64,000 nt of DNA from positions 51,079,665-51,143,664 of the forward strand of contig NC_065570.1 of assembly GCF_937616625.2 (NCBI RefSeq), in the 5' to 3' direction. A program made the position numbers and the translations under genes. Shown here in pieces: positions 1 to 10,868 of the stretch. The notes beneath the pieces were generated by a model. That model was not told the DNA's origin. It searched no databases and saw only the letters and a program-made list of their open reading frames with translations. The DNA comes from Mercurialis annua (taxonomy: Eukaryota > Streptophyta > Magnoliopsida > Malpighiales > Euphorbiaceae). Each line of letters begins with the position of its first letter. Within the stretch, counting starts at the first letter, position 1.

Positions 1-195
1 AAATTGTATGATTACGAATCCCCATTTAACAAAACTTAATTTCGCCCCTAGGTGTGCAATGGAAGAATCAAATCATAAAGAGTATTTGCATGTTCTAATC
101 ATCTATTCAAATCAAAATGTGCAAAGAAATCATGTAAATTCTAAGAGCCATAACTACCTAAACATAACCCTAATTATTAGTTCATTCAGATACAC

Positions 196-849
196 TAAGG
201 GGCCGTTTGGTTCAAGGTTGGGAATGAGAATCGGAATGGGAATCGGAATGAGAAGGAATAGGAATAGGAATGAGAATGATTGTTTTCATTTTTTGTTTGG
301 TTTAAAATTAGTGTAGGAATGAAAATGGATAAAATTTAATAAAAAAGTTATTTATTATTTATTAAAAATATTTTTTTAAAATATTTTTTATATAAAAAAT
401 AAAAGTATTTTAAAAAAATTAAAAAAAGTATTTTAAAAAAATTAAAAAAATATTTTCGAAAAAAATTAAAAAAAATTAAAAATTATTTTAAAAAATTAAA
501 AAATTACTTTAAAAAAATTAATTTTTTTTAAATATTAAAAAAGTTTTTTTTGTTATTTTAAGTATATTTTTTAAAATAAATATTTAAAAATAATTTTATA
601 AATATTTAAAAATAATTTTATAAATATATATATATTTATTATTTATTATTAAAATATTTTGTAAAATTTTGATTCACATTTTCAAAAATCCATTCCCATA
701 GGGTAAGGGGGGAATGGGTGATTACCATTGAGGGGGTAATCACATTTCCATTTTCTAGTACAATTTGACAAAACAAATACAAACAATGGAAATTATTTTC
801 ATTTTCATTCTCATTCCCCTCTTTTTGTGGCGAACCAAACGGCCCCTAA
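196..849. mobile_element. PIF/Harbinger-type (Tourist-like) MITE
   Basis: The element proper is 199-846 (648 bp). It begins GGGGCCGTTTGGTTC and ends with the exact reverse complement, GAACCAAACGGCCCC. A TAA trinucleotide sits on both sides (196-198 and 847-849), the 3-bp target duplication typical of PIF/Harbinger. Just inside the ends are GGAATGAGAATGG-like purine-rich subterminal repeats in opposite orientation. The interior is almost pure A/T with no coding potential, so it is non-autonomous. Confidence 0.88.
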
Positions 850-1060
850 TACTATACCACAAACAACCAAAAAATTAACGCCCTAAATTTACATTTATCC
901 ATGAAGTCTTCAGGGTAGCAATTTGGCCACAGATGCACATGGCTAATGCAATTCTTCGCTCAGCCTACCTTCTATTTCAAATAATTTTATCGAAAATAAA
1001 GCTCAAAACACAAAAAGAATATGGAGTTTCAGAGATCATGAGTTCAATTAAAATTATAAA

Positions 1061-1506
1061 ATTATAAACTATCCATTTATCGTGTGATACGTAACAATAA
1101 TTAATGTATTAAATAATCAATAAATATAACATTAGTTGTTTATATTTTAATGTCACTACAAGAAATACTAAAATTAGCAGTAAATATTTTTGCTTCTAAT
1201 TGTGCTAAAATTGTTACTGTTAACATTTAATAACAAAAAAAATTGTGGCATGTTGCTGCTAATAAAACGTTATCTTAAATAATTGACAATAAAATTTGCT
1301 GTAAAAATGCTGCTTATAATTAGTTAATGGCAGCAACTTTTAAAATTATTGCAGTCAAATATCTTTTAGCAGTAAAAAAAATTAGCTGTAAAATTATTGT
1401 TACCAAATATAGTATTTGTTATAGTGTGTGAATTAATGTGATATTTATTCATTGGTTAATACATTTATTGTTTTCACTTGTCACACGATAAATGAATGGT
1501 TTATAA
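1061..1506. repeat. Palindromic MITE interrupted by a CACTA element
   Basis: The left arm (about 1061-1135) and the right arm (about 1436-1506) are imperfect inverted copies over about 70 bp; both contain CATTTATCGTGTGA and TAATGTATTAA, or their complements. The mini-CACTA at 1154-1426 sits between them. The arms look like one older foldback element split by the younger insertion. I could not fix the outer ends or a target duplication. Confidence 0.65.
1151..1429. mobile_element. Non-autonomous CACTA (En/Spm) mini-element
   Basis: The element is 1154-1426 (273 bp). It starts CACTACAAGAAATACTA and ends TAGTATTTGTTATAGTG, a 17-bp terminal inverted repeat with two mismatches opening with the diagnostic CACTA. 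The flanking TGT on each side (1151-1153 and 1427-1429) is the 3-bp target duplication expected for this superfamily. The interior repeats short AGCAGTAA/TTGCTGT-like subterminal motifs and has no open frame. Confidence 0.88.
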
Positions 1507-1843
1507 TGTTACATTACGAATTAGGCTCATGCAAGTATTTCTCGTGGGTTAGAGATTGAGTTTTAATTTTACGGAGGGCAGAGATTTCAATTTTTGAAGA
1601 GAAATTATTAATTGCACACCATTTTATTAAATCATTATTTTTGTTAATTTATTTTACACTTCACCTTTAGCTTTGAATTTTAGATTTAAGAGCTTTTTGG
1701 TTTGTAAATAAACAGTATTATTAACTAGATAAAAAAGGGTTAAATAATTATAAATATCATAATTTGAGAGGTTAATTAGATAAAATTTAGAAGATATACT
1801 ATCAAATAGGTTAAAGAAAAAAAATGAAAAGATAGATACTAGA

Positions 1844-1878
<35 letters not shown>

Positions 1879-2336
1879 GATATTAAATTATACATTAAGT
1901 CAAAGGAAAATGATTCATAATTCATTATTTTAACCCATTTTCTACGACTTACTTACGTGTCAGTATTTTATTCGTCTAGTAGCAAATGCGCTTCTCTTTG
2001 CCTCTTAAGTAGAAGGACAAAAAAGCTCTTTTTTTATTGCTCCACGCTCATCAAGCCAACTTTACTTTTTGGAAGGTGAAACAACGGTTGAAGCGAGTAT
2101 TTTTTCTTTGAAAATGTATTTCTTAAAAATAAATTTTTAATTCTTCCACTATTTTACTGTCACGTCGAATGAGATTATAGAGGAGGGTTGTATAATTATT
2201 CTAAACCAAAATAAAATCAAAATATTTAATTATATTATTTCTAAGAGTGTTTATCTTATGTAATCGTTGTGCCATGTCATTTTCAGAACAAATCAATGAA
2301 TATTTGCGATAATATTTTTTATTTTTTGTTATTAAA
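1507..2336. other. Intergenic, no gene seen; TA microsatellite
   Basis: AT-rich intergenic DNA. The only clear feature is a perfect AT dinucleotide run at 1846-1875. No reading frame, promoter pair or inverted repeat could be supported. Confidence 0.6.
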
Positions 2337-3122
2337 TATTCCGTGCCAAAACAATAGTCCACTTTTCCCTTTTCACACAGTTTAAGAAATATAATTAAGG
2401 GCTAATACTCTAAAAATCCCCTCACCTTTCAACCCCCTTTCGTTTGCACCCTCACCTTTCAAAATCCCCAATTTTACCCTAATTACCACCTTTCACTTTC
2501 AATTGCACCCTCGAAATATTAAATTGACCTTTTTCATTCAAAAAATTTCGAATCAATATTTTTTATTTTTACTCATTTTCTAAATAGTACTAAATGTTAA
2601 AATTTCAACAATAAAAGCATCTTCTCTAAAAAATATTTCAAAAATTACTAAATTTCACATTCACTTTTATTTAATTTTACCGTTTTAATTCCATAAAATT
2701 AATTAAACTAGATACTATTTATAATATTTGTTGAAATATAAAGTATTAATTTGAACTTTTTGCAGTAAAAATAAGTCAATTTAATATTTAAGGGTGTAAC
2801 TGAAAGTGAAAGGTGGAAATTAGGGTAAAATTGAAAATTTTGAAAGGTGAGGATGCAAATGAAAGGAAATTGAAAGATGAGGGATTTTTCAGGAGATTAG
2901 CCTATAATTAATATTCTAACTTTTTACAAATTTATGTTCATTTTTCCAATCATAACCTTATTAAATATTATGACTATAGGCTAATATAATAATAAATAAT
3001 ACACTTTAAATAAGGTCAATATAAAAAATAAACACTCTAAATTGTGATTTAGAAGGAAAGTGAACTATGTTTTGGGATAAAAAAAATAAACAAAGTGAAC
3101 TATTATTTTAAAACGGATGGAG
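2337..3122. mobile_element. Stowaway-type MITE split by a Mutator-type MITE
   Basis: The left part (2337-2398) carries the Stowaway subterminal text CAATAGTCCACTTTTCCC followed by CACACAGTTTAAGAAA. The right part (2903-3122) carries GTGAACTATGTTTTGGGA and ends in ACGGATGGAG followed by TA. These are the two ends of one mariner-type MITE of the family seen nearly intact at 44800-45262. The outermost left bases are diverged from the usual CTCCCTCCGT. The element at 2399-2902 lies inside it. Confidence 0.72.
2390..2911. mobile_element. Mutator-type MITE with long inverted repeats
   Basis: The element is 2399-2902 (504 bp). It starts GGGCTAATACTCTAAAAATC and ends in the near complement GATTTTTCAGGAGATTAGCC. 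The inverted similarity continues inward for over 100 bp, with CCCTCACCTTTCA and TAGGGTAAAATTG on opposite strands. A 9-bp target duplication TATAATTAA flanks it (2390-2398 and 2903-2911), as expected for Mutator-like elements. No coding capacity. Confidence 0.88.
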
Positions 3123-3618
3123 TATCTCGCATGACTAATATATTTTAATTTGTTATACAAATAACATGGCGCATATACGTTCATTTGTATAATTTTCCTA
3201 TTCCTAGATATGTATGTCTCGAGTCCATACAGAAGTCCTTATGAATTCAAAGTTTGTCATCATTCTCAATGCAAGGAGATCCACATTGCAAAGTTCAGAT
3301 CTTAATGCAGGTTGTGTAAATTTTTGTGAGATCCTATGCATTAAGAATTCAGATTCTCCGTGGCCATTTATTAATCCTCACCCTCTCAACTAGTGTCAAA
3401 CCATTCAATTTTTTTTTTTTTAGTATTATTACTTTACAGTAGTAACTTTTTATTTAATTATTTATGACTTTATGATAATAAAAATATGTTTCACTAATAA
3501 AAGTTGCAAATTGAAAATAATAATTAATGAATCATTATATTTGTAGACCAACAAATATTTTAAAAAAATGAAGATAAAAAAAGAAGGAAAGAATATGCTA
3601 AACCAATCTGAGTTTTTG
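3123..3618. other. Intergenic, nothing recognised
   Basis: AT-rich sequence between the Stowaway element and the inverted-repeat element that hosts the LINE. I see no gene, RNA or defined repeat. Confidence 0.5.
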
Positions 3619-3868
3619 TAATATTATTATTTTGAGTCAAATACGTTGTGGGTCATCGAACATTCAAATTAATTATTTTAAAAAGACACTAAATATTAGT
3701 AATTTATTTCTTTAATGAGGTCACCAAATTAACTTCCTTTTTTTATTTCAAAAAGGTATTTTCGATTTAATTTTATTGATGTGGTCATCCGAATTAGACT
3801 ATTCAAAGAATATTGATCATGCACGTTTTTTTTTTGGTGCAAGGATGAGAGACAAAGTCTAAAACAAA

Positions 3869-6800
3869 CTAGAAACTAACGTTTCTACTATAAGAAGTAC
3901 CATACAGATCATGCAAGATCCAAGGCATAAGATTCGGAGGAGGCCTATCATGATACGTGCTCCCTATAATGTAGTCGTCACTCGTCGAAGCCAAGTGGGC
4001 CGCTGCAAAATTTCCTTCCCTGTAGATGTGACACAGTTTCACCTTCCAATTTCTGCTCATTAGCTCATGAATAGCGTGAATGATTGTAGTAAAATGAGCC
4101 GCTCCTTTCCGGTTCGAGACCATATCCAATGCCGATTTACTATCAACCTCCAGAACAATTTGTTGTAACCCCATCTTTCAAGCTAACTGAAGACCCAGGA
4201 GCATCCCTCTCAACTCAGCATCCAGAACTGATCCTTCTCCTAGAGTCGAAGAGAAACTAGCGATCCAATTCCCCATACTGTTTCTAATAATACCGCCGGC
4301 CTTAGCAATACCCGTTACTGAATTGAACGCTCCATCTGTATTAACTTTAGCCCATGAATCTGGGGGGCACGTCTAACCAATCTGAATTTCCTGTCTCTCA
4401 ATCGTGGTTTGATAAATGAGGCGCCTATTATCCAAAGCTATCTTTATGTACTCAACTCGACGATGAATGTCATCAACAACTTGGCTAACAGCCATGCTCT
4501 TGTTTCCTATCACAGTAGAATTCCTCCATTGCCAAATTCTCCACACAGTGACTCCGAAAGTACACTTCCACTCAACTTGATTATTGAAATTTTCCTTCCC
4601 GGACAAGTTACGAATTAACCATTCTTTAAATCCAAGATTAAAGAACCTGGATTGCAACTTCTTATCAATCAATCTGAGCCAGACTTGTTTAGCATTAAGA
4701 CAAGTTCTAAGGGCATGGTCAACGTCCTCCTCCAAATAAAAACAGCGAGAGCACTCTTTACCCTGAGAGATATGACGTCTAAATCGCTCCACATTACACA
4801 TCAGTTTATCATGAGCAGTGATCCATAACATATGTCGAATTCTTTCAAGACCCGGCCAATCCCAAATAATTTTCCAACAGGTATCTTCCTCGGCTCCATC
4901 TTCAATCTCCAAAGATTCATAAGCAGACCTCGTGGTGAACAGCTCTGAAGACGAATGCCCCCAATAGATGATATCTTCTCCATAATTCATTTTTGGAGGA
5001 ATGTGTCTAGTAATTTTGAGGACCCAAGCACAAGGCAGAAAATTAGAAAATTTCTCCCAATGCCACTCACCATTATTCGTAACAAAAGCATTCACAGTAA
5101 GGTTGACGTCGGATATAGGAATAGTATCAGTAGCAACCTCAATAAGGGTAGTACTGTTCTCAACCCACGGATCAAGCCAGAAGCGAGTTTTGGAACCGTC
5201 CCCTAAGGCCCATCTAACACCATCACAAATTTTTGGCCAAATTTTGTTTAGAGCTTTCCAAAGGTGAGAAGCTCCAACGACACGATTAAGCTCGGAAAGA
5301 TTGGACTCGTCAAAATTATATTTAGCTCGAAGTACCTTAACCCAAAATTTATCTGAGCTAGCCATGACTTCCCAAACAAGTTTCATGAGAAGGGCTTGAT
5401 TCATAGAGGACATATTCTTAAAACCAAGGCCCCCATGATATTTTGGCTTACAAACGATATTCCATTTAACAAGATTCACCTTTCTCCCCTCTTCCGAAGT
5501 CCCCCATAAAAACTTCCTGCATATCATTTCAATATCTTCACAATCACTCTTGGGAAAGGCTAACGTTTGCATCTGGTAAATCGGAATAGCAGCTATCACT
5601 GACTTCGCTAAGGTTGCCATGCCTGCCATGGCTAGAGATTTAACTTTCCAGTTTGACAGCCTGGATTGTATACGGTTCATCACCCTCCGCGTATGTAATC
5701 TGGAAAGTCGGCCATGCAATAAAGGGATACCAAGGTATGTGCCTAAATCTGAGGTGACATCGAACCCCAGTTTTGCAGCAACAGAATTAGCGATAACTGA
5801 AGACACATTTCGTGAAAACAGTACCTTGGTTTTCTCGCGATTAATTTTCTGCCCAGAAGACTCACAGAAAGTAGAAAGAACATGATTAACAACTTCAGCT
5901 TGGGCCAGAGAAGCTTCACAAAATAGTAATAAGCCATCTGCAAAAAATAAATAAGCCAACGGAGGACAATTGCGGCTCATCTTAAGGGGATTCCAACGTC
6001 TGCTCTCACACTCCCTATTGATAAGGTGCCCTAGCCTTTCCACGCAAAGAACAAACAGATAAGGCGAAAGAGGGTCGCCTTGTCTCAACCCACACGATGG
6101 GATAAAAGGATCTAAGGGGCAGCCGTTCCACAAAATATTCATCGAAGTCGAGGTAACACAATTCATGATAACTTTAGTTAAATAATTCGGTATGCCAACC
6201 TCAATGAGTGTATCCTCCAAAAACTTCCACGAAATTTTATCGTATGCTTTCTCTAAATCAATTTTAATCGCCATAACTCCTTTCCGCCCTCTTTTATTGC
6301 GCATTGAATGAAGAGCTTCTTGCGCCAAAATGGTGTTGTCTGTAATGTGTCTCCCCGCCACAAAGCTAGTTTGAGCCGGGTTAATAATGCAAGGCATGAT
6401 ACTTTTAAGCCTATTAGCAATCAGTTTCGTAATGATTTTATAAATCACATTACATAAACTAATTGGCCTAAAAGACATAAGAGAGGTCGGATTAGCACAT
6501 TTAGGGATGAGCGTGATCAAAGTACGGTTAACCATTTCAGGCATAGGATCCCCATCAAAGATGCCTTTAACAAATCTGCAGACACTCTCCCCTACAAAAC
6601 CCCACTGGCTTTGATAGAACATGGCGTGCAACCCGTCGATTCCCGGAGCTTTCAGAGGCTTCATGTCCCAAAGGGCCTTTTTAATCTCATCAGGCTGGAC
6701 CGGTTTGGCTAAATCTTCAAAATCGCTTTCGCTGATAGAAGGGAAAGCTCCATGAATGGGGAAAGGCAAAACTGGATCATTGCTTTTAGAGAACAGCGTG

Positions 6801-8068
6801 GTAAAATATTCAATAGCCATACGCTTCAAGACCTCCTGATCATCTATAACCACTCCTTCTGAATTCTGTAAAACTCGGATTCTGTTGAACCTTCGTCTTT
6901 CCGCCACTTTTTTATGGAAAAACTTGGTGTTACGGTCCCCATCCACAACCCAATCGTTCCGGGATTTTTGAAACCAAAAAAGCTCCTCCTGGTAAAGAGT
7001 CTCATCAAGCTCCAGGAGAATTTTAGCTTCAAGATCGATAAGCTTTTGTGAATTGTAATTCTCTCTAGCACGCTGAATCCCATGAAGTCTGGCAAGCAAG
7101 TTATCTTTTCTTTTAAATATGTTACCAAAAACATTAGCGTTCCAGTTTCTAGCAGAAAACGAAAACGAGGCGATGGATTCAACAATAGAGTTCGAACCAT
7201 TCCAGTTCTGTTCAACCAACTCCTTAAAACCACTTTTTCCAATCCACGCTGCTTGGAACTTAAAAGGTTTTGCTCCCAAAATGTTAACCCTCTGAGAGTT
7301 AAAGCGAAGAAAGATGGGGTTATTGTCCGAGTGAACCCTAAGAAGATGAAGAACGTAATGATAGGAGAATCTCTGAATCCATAGATCATTACAAATATAA
7401 CGGTCCAGCCTCTTAAAAAGATTCCCACACTTCCAAGTGAACGGAGACCCACAAAAGCCCAAATCAATCATGTTAAACTGATCAAACCAACCTTTGAAAG
7501 CTCGACAACCTCCCGAAACGCTAGCAACTCCCCCTTTTTTCTCCTGGTCTGATAATGCAGCATTGAAATCTCCTCCCAAAACCCAAGGTTCATACACAGA
7601 CTCAGCTAAGGTCCCCAAATCTGTCCATAAAATATGTCTAAGAGACGCATTAGGGCTCCCGTAAACAATCGTCAAGAGAAAGGATTCTTTGCCATCAAAT
7701 ACTTTAGCATGAATGAAGTATTTATTATTATTTAGGATCGAGATTGTATAACCATCCTTCCACAGAATCCAAATGCCACCAGAAAAACCCACCGCCTCAA
7801 TTCTATGAGAGAAGCTAAAACCACTATTTTTAATGAAGTGGTCAGCTTTCTGTCCACTGATTCTAGGCTCTAGAATGCCTACTATGTCAAAAGAGTGTTG
7901 ACGACAAAAGTTCTTGAAAGTTCGCATTAAACTTTTCGAGCTCGCACCTTGCACATTCCACACCAAAATCTTTTTGTTGCCTATCATTAAAAAGACGGAA
8001 AGAGGATGGACATAAGCAAGATTACAATGGGGCATGCGAAATACCCTCCATTCCTTCTCCCTTACCAT
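3869..8068 (-). pseudogene. LINE ORF2 (endonuclease, RT, RNase H), inactivated
   Basis: Open for 1231 codons from 8068 to TAG at 4373-4375, then continuing in the same frame through RNase H to 3869, broken again by TGA near 4181. The likely native start is the Met at residue 28 (7987), ahead of ILVWNVQGA. Domains: APE-type endonuclease (about 33-260; GGDFNAAL, LDRYICN), reverse transcriptase (about 480-770; IKIDLEKAYDKISW, GLRQGDPLSPYLF), zf-RVT (about 1090-1160) and RNase H (NTDGAF, EVDSKSALD). Key residues are lost: the RT FADD box reads FADG (residues 709-712), the endonuclease SDH motif reads SDN (247-249), and the RNase H REGN..AD motif reads REGNFAAA. The copy should not be able to mobilise itself. 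Confidence 0.9.
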
Positions 8069-8249
8069 CTAGATCACTGTTAAGACCAGTGGTAGTATCC
8101 TCAACAATCATATCATCAGCTGTAGAATTTAAAGGGATTGCCACAACATCGCCGTCTTTTCTTGATTCAGGATTCTTCTTCAGTAAGTTATCTGGCCCTG
8201 GATCAATATCCCACACCTCGTTTCTCTGTGCCACCTTCCTACCAATGAA

Positions 8250-9632
8250 CTACATGGTAGAAGGTATATTGGGATTAATATTCTCTGTATTATACGTCAC
8301 GTTAACAGCTGAATGGTGAACAAAATCTAATGAAGTACTGGCTTTGTTCACAACAAAACGGGCTTTTGCCACATGCGATGGGCTACTGGGCCGGGAGACT
8401 TCAATTGAATTACTATTCAGTTTCTGGCTTTCTTTATGGGCAATATGGTCTTTTTTAGCATGATTCATGCAATCAACATCCTTTTTAGGTAACGTAGGAG
8501 ACTTCCTGTTTTGAATAACAACCTCTTCCACAGAATGCGGGATCTCTTCTAATTCTGGCAAAGAATCATCATTATCATTATCTAAGATTTGAAATCTAGA
8601 TCCTCTTTGATCTTCCTTCTTCCCAGAATTACCAACATGGTAATTTCTATTTTTACCATTCACATTTGACGGCCTTCCCCTTTTACTCACCATCGTCCAA
8701 GGGCCAAAAGTAGGGTTAGCCTCCGCCGCCACCTTAGATTCCGGTAAGACATCACCCGTCTTTACATTCCCCTCTTCTCTAGCATTATCTGCTTGGTTCA
8801 GAATGATGATATTCGGGCATAGACCTTTAACATGGCCAACCTTTCCGCAATGAAAGCAAATTCTAGGAAGACACTCGTATTCAACGAATTGGACTTTTCC
8901 ATCAAGACAAAATTGTGACACCAACGGTTTGCCCAAATCCACTTCAACCGCAATCCTCGCAAACTTCCCCCTCTCCGCCGCTTCCGTACAGTAATCGATT
9001 TTTAACACTTTGCCCACCATCGCTCCAATAAATCGAAGGACTTTCTTATTATAATAGTGAATTGGCATGCCAGGTAGCCTAATCCAAGCTTGTATCTGCT
9101 GAATATCATCAGTTAAGCAATCAAAATCTGGACTCCATGATTGAACTGAAAGATAATGCCCAAGCATAACCCAAGGACCTCCAGTAAGGACTGCTTCAAC
9201 ATCTGCACCATTCTTAAGCCGTACCAAAAAATAATTATTCTCAAGATCAATGACATCAAAACCTTGAGTAAAGTTCCACATAATCTCCAGACGATTGCAG
9301 AGATTCCTATATCCAATAGGTCTTCCCAGCAATTTCACAATCACAGTAGTCTTCCACTGTTTAGATAACTCCTCTTTCACTCTACTAGAAAAGGCAATTG
9401 AAGGCATACTTTTGTTCTTGAACACTGTAACATCATCAGGATTAACCACAAAATCTTCAAAGTTCCCAGACAATGTTTCCTCCCTTTGTCTATCTGATTG
9501 CAGCACTTTATCCTTGAATGACATGATTGGTGGGGTACTTTCCTGATCATCGCCATCTCGGAATCTCGCTTTTTTTGTCGTTCTATCCTCCAATGAGGGT
9601 TCTCTTGGAGACTTCTCTAGAGAGCTTTCCAT
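8250..9632 (-). CDS. LINE ORF1, DUF4283 and CCHC zinc-knuckle protein
   Basis: A 460-residue frame from ATG at 9632. The N-terminal half resembles the DUF4283 nucleic-acid-binding domain of plant LINE ORF1 proteins (roughly residues 85-235, including GGPWVMLGHYLSVQSW and WIRLPGMPIHYY). A zinc knuckle CFHCGKVGHVKGLC follows near residue 260. The tail is hydrophilic and low-complexity. By family knowledge it binds element RNA in the ribonucleoprotein. The frame ends at TAG 8250-8252, but the same frame stays open for 75 more codons to a stop at 8022-8024, just before the ORF2 start region. The TAG may therefore be a premature stop in an originally longer ORF1. ORF2 is in another frame. Confidence 0.85.
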   Translation of the reverse strand: MESSLEKSPREPSLEDRTTKKARFRDGDDQESTPPIMSFKDKVLQSDRQREETLSGNFEDFVVNPDDVTVFKNKSMPSIAFSSRVKEELSKQWKTTVIVKLLGRPIGYRNLCNRLEIMWNFTQGFDVIDLENNYFLVRLKNGADVEAVLTGGPWVMLGHYLSVQSWSPDFDCLTDDIQQIQAWIRLPGMPIHYYNKKVLRFIGAMVGKVLKIDYCTEAAERGKFARIAVEVDLGKPLVSQFCLDGKVQFVEYECLPRICFHCGKVGHVKGLCPNIIILNQADNAREEGNVKTGDVLPESKVAAEANPTFGPWTMVSKRGRPSNVNGKNRNYHVGNSGKKEDQRGSRFQILDNDNDDSLPELEEIPHSVEEVVIQNRKSPTLPKKDVDCMNHAKKDHIAHKESQKLNSNSIEVSRPSSPSHVAKARFVVNKASTSLDFVHHSAVNVTYNTENINPNIPSTM

Positions 9633-9985
9633 TAGGTTTTCCCTTATTGATCATGCACGTTAATAATTCAATATACGCCACAAAAACTAGTATTTAGTTT
9701 TAATAAAATATGTAATATAATAAAGTTTACCGATGCGACAAAAATTATTAACTTAGATGACCACATAAAAAATAACATCAGAAAAACCTTTATGAAATAA
9801 AAACTCCACATAAGTAAAATAACATCGGAGAAATCTTTATGAAATAAAAACTGTAATTTTTTCTTTTCTTGATAAACAAATCTGAAGTTTGGTTACCTTA
9901 AGAAAATAAATTGAAGTTTAGTATCTTTTTAAAATAATTTGAAAGTTTGGTCATCTGTAAAGTATTTGACCCGTATTTATTTGTC

Positions 9986-10868
9986 ATAGTGTTTCCTATA
10001 TTTAATATAGAAAAATATCAAAAACTAATGTATGTGCTAGAAAATGTGAGTACTAATTTAAGGCAAGAACTCATGATTTCTGGCTGAGGCACATGGGATT
10101 TACAAGTCAAATGGAGTTAATGGCTTAGATCGTTTGAATGATACTAACAAGTAATGATAATAAAATTATTATGTAAATAGTCCAGCCGAATGCATTGAAA
10201 GACATGAAATTCTCTGGTTTTAACCAAAAAAATTAATAAGAAAATCAGTATAAAAAAGCTTTGCCTGTCTTTAATACTAGTATTTGGTAAGAAAGCAGAA
10301 AAAGCTGAAATAGAAATGACAAAATAATATTTTTTATAAAATATTTAATACTTTTAAAGTTTTGAAAATGTTAAATTGTATGATTCGATAAGATTCCGAG
10401 CAATATAAGGTAATAATATGACTAATAGTTTGTGTTATACATCGCATCATAACCGGACCATGAATCCATTTAAGTATAACACATATTCGATAATTCAATT
10501 ATGATCCGTTTAAGTAATCATGCCAAACATATTCTTTATAGATTGTGCGAGTTAAACCTGATTACCCTATCTTTTTCGTATTTTAAATGGATTGGTCGGT
10601 TTATGATCGGAACTAATGAAAACTCAACTTATCGTGTGGTTTATCTAAACGAGTAATGTCAATTTCCAGCCTAGCTAGCTAATGGTAAGAAGCAAATTTG
10701 CAAAACTTAAGCCTTAATCCACGGCTAAGTTGTCCAATTGCAAGCTCAACACAAACTCTCGCTCTCTATATATATGACTTAATGCAGCATATAAATATTC
10801 ATGCACACTCTAATAACTCCATCTCTAGCACAAGAGTAGAATTAAAATTTCATTTACTAAACATAGCC
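9986..10868 (+). promoter_or_regulatory. Upstream region and TATA box of the root-cap gene
   Basis: A TATATATA run at 10768-10775 lies about 95 bases before the ATG at 10869, preceded by a CTCTCGCTCTC pyrimidine patch. This suits a plant TATA promoter with a start near 10800. Farther upstream (about 10400-10640) are inverted fragments with TGATCCGTTTAAGT and its near complement, probably an old MITE. No other regulatory motif can be claimed. Confidence 0.5.

Larger units (their letters stand above)
3811..9661 (-). mobile_element. Near full-length L1-type LINE retrotransposon
   Basis: A non-LTR retrotransposon on the minus strand. The insertion is 3828-9644, flanked by a perfect 17-bp target duplication TATTGATCATGCACGTT (3811-3827 and 9645-9661). 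The 3' end has an A tail, seen as T at 3828-3835. The layout is that of plant L1 elements: ORF1 with a DUF4283-type domain and CCHC knuckle (8250-9632), then ORF2 with endonuclease, reverse transcriptase, zf-RVT and RNase H (3869-8068). Only about 12 bases precede the ORF1 ATG, so either the 5' UTR is very short or the end is slightly truncated. Identical flanks suggest fairly recent insertion, yet ORF1 and ORF2 carry stops and lost catalytic residues. Confidence 0.93.
3619..9985. repeat. Inverted-repeat element hosting the LINE
   Basis: The arms lie at about 3619-3810 and 9662-9985. Read on opposite strands they match imperfectly: GTCAAATAC, then a GGTCATC/GATGACC motif, TTCAAATTA, ATTTTAAAAAGA and ATGTGGTCATC occur in the same order. 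This is a long-inverted-repeat, non-autonomous element into which the LINE inserted. The right arm also contains a local duplication of a TTTATGAAATAAAAACT segment near 9790-9851. Exact outer ends and target duplication were not found. Confidence 0.6.

Noticed and set aside
4409..5885. Plus-strand frames opposite LINE ORF2
   Set aside because: They are antisense shadows of a conserved ORF2 with no domain of their own.
10698..10868. N-terminal extension of the root-cap frame from 10698
   Set aside because: It includes the TATA box and lacks a signal peptide at its start; the ATG at 10869 begins a clean signal peptide.
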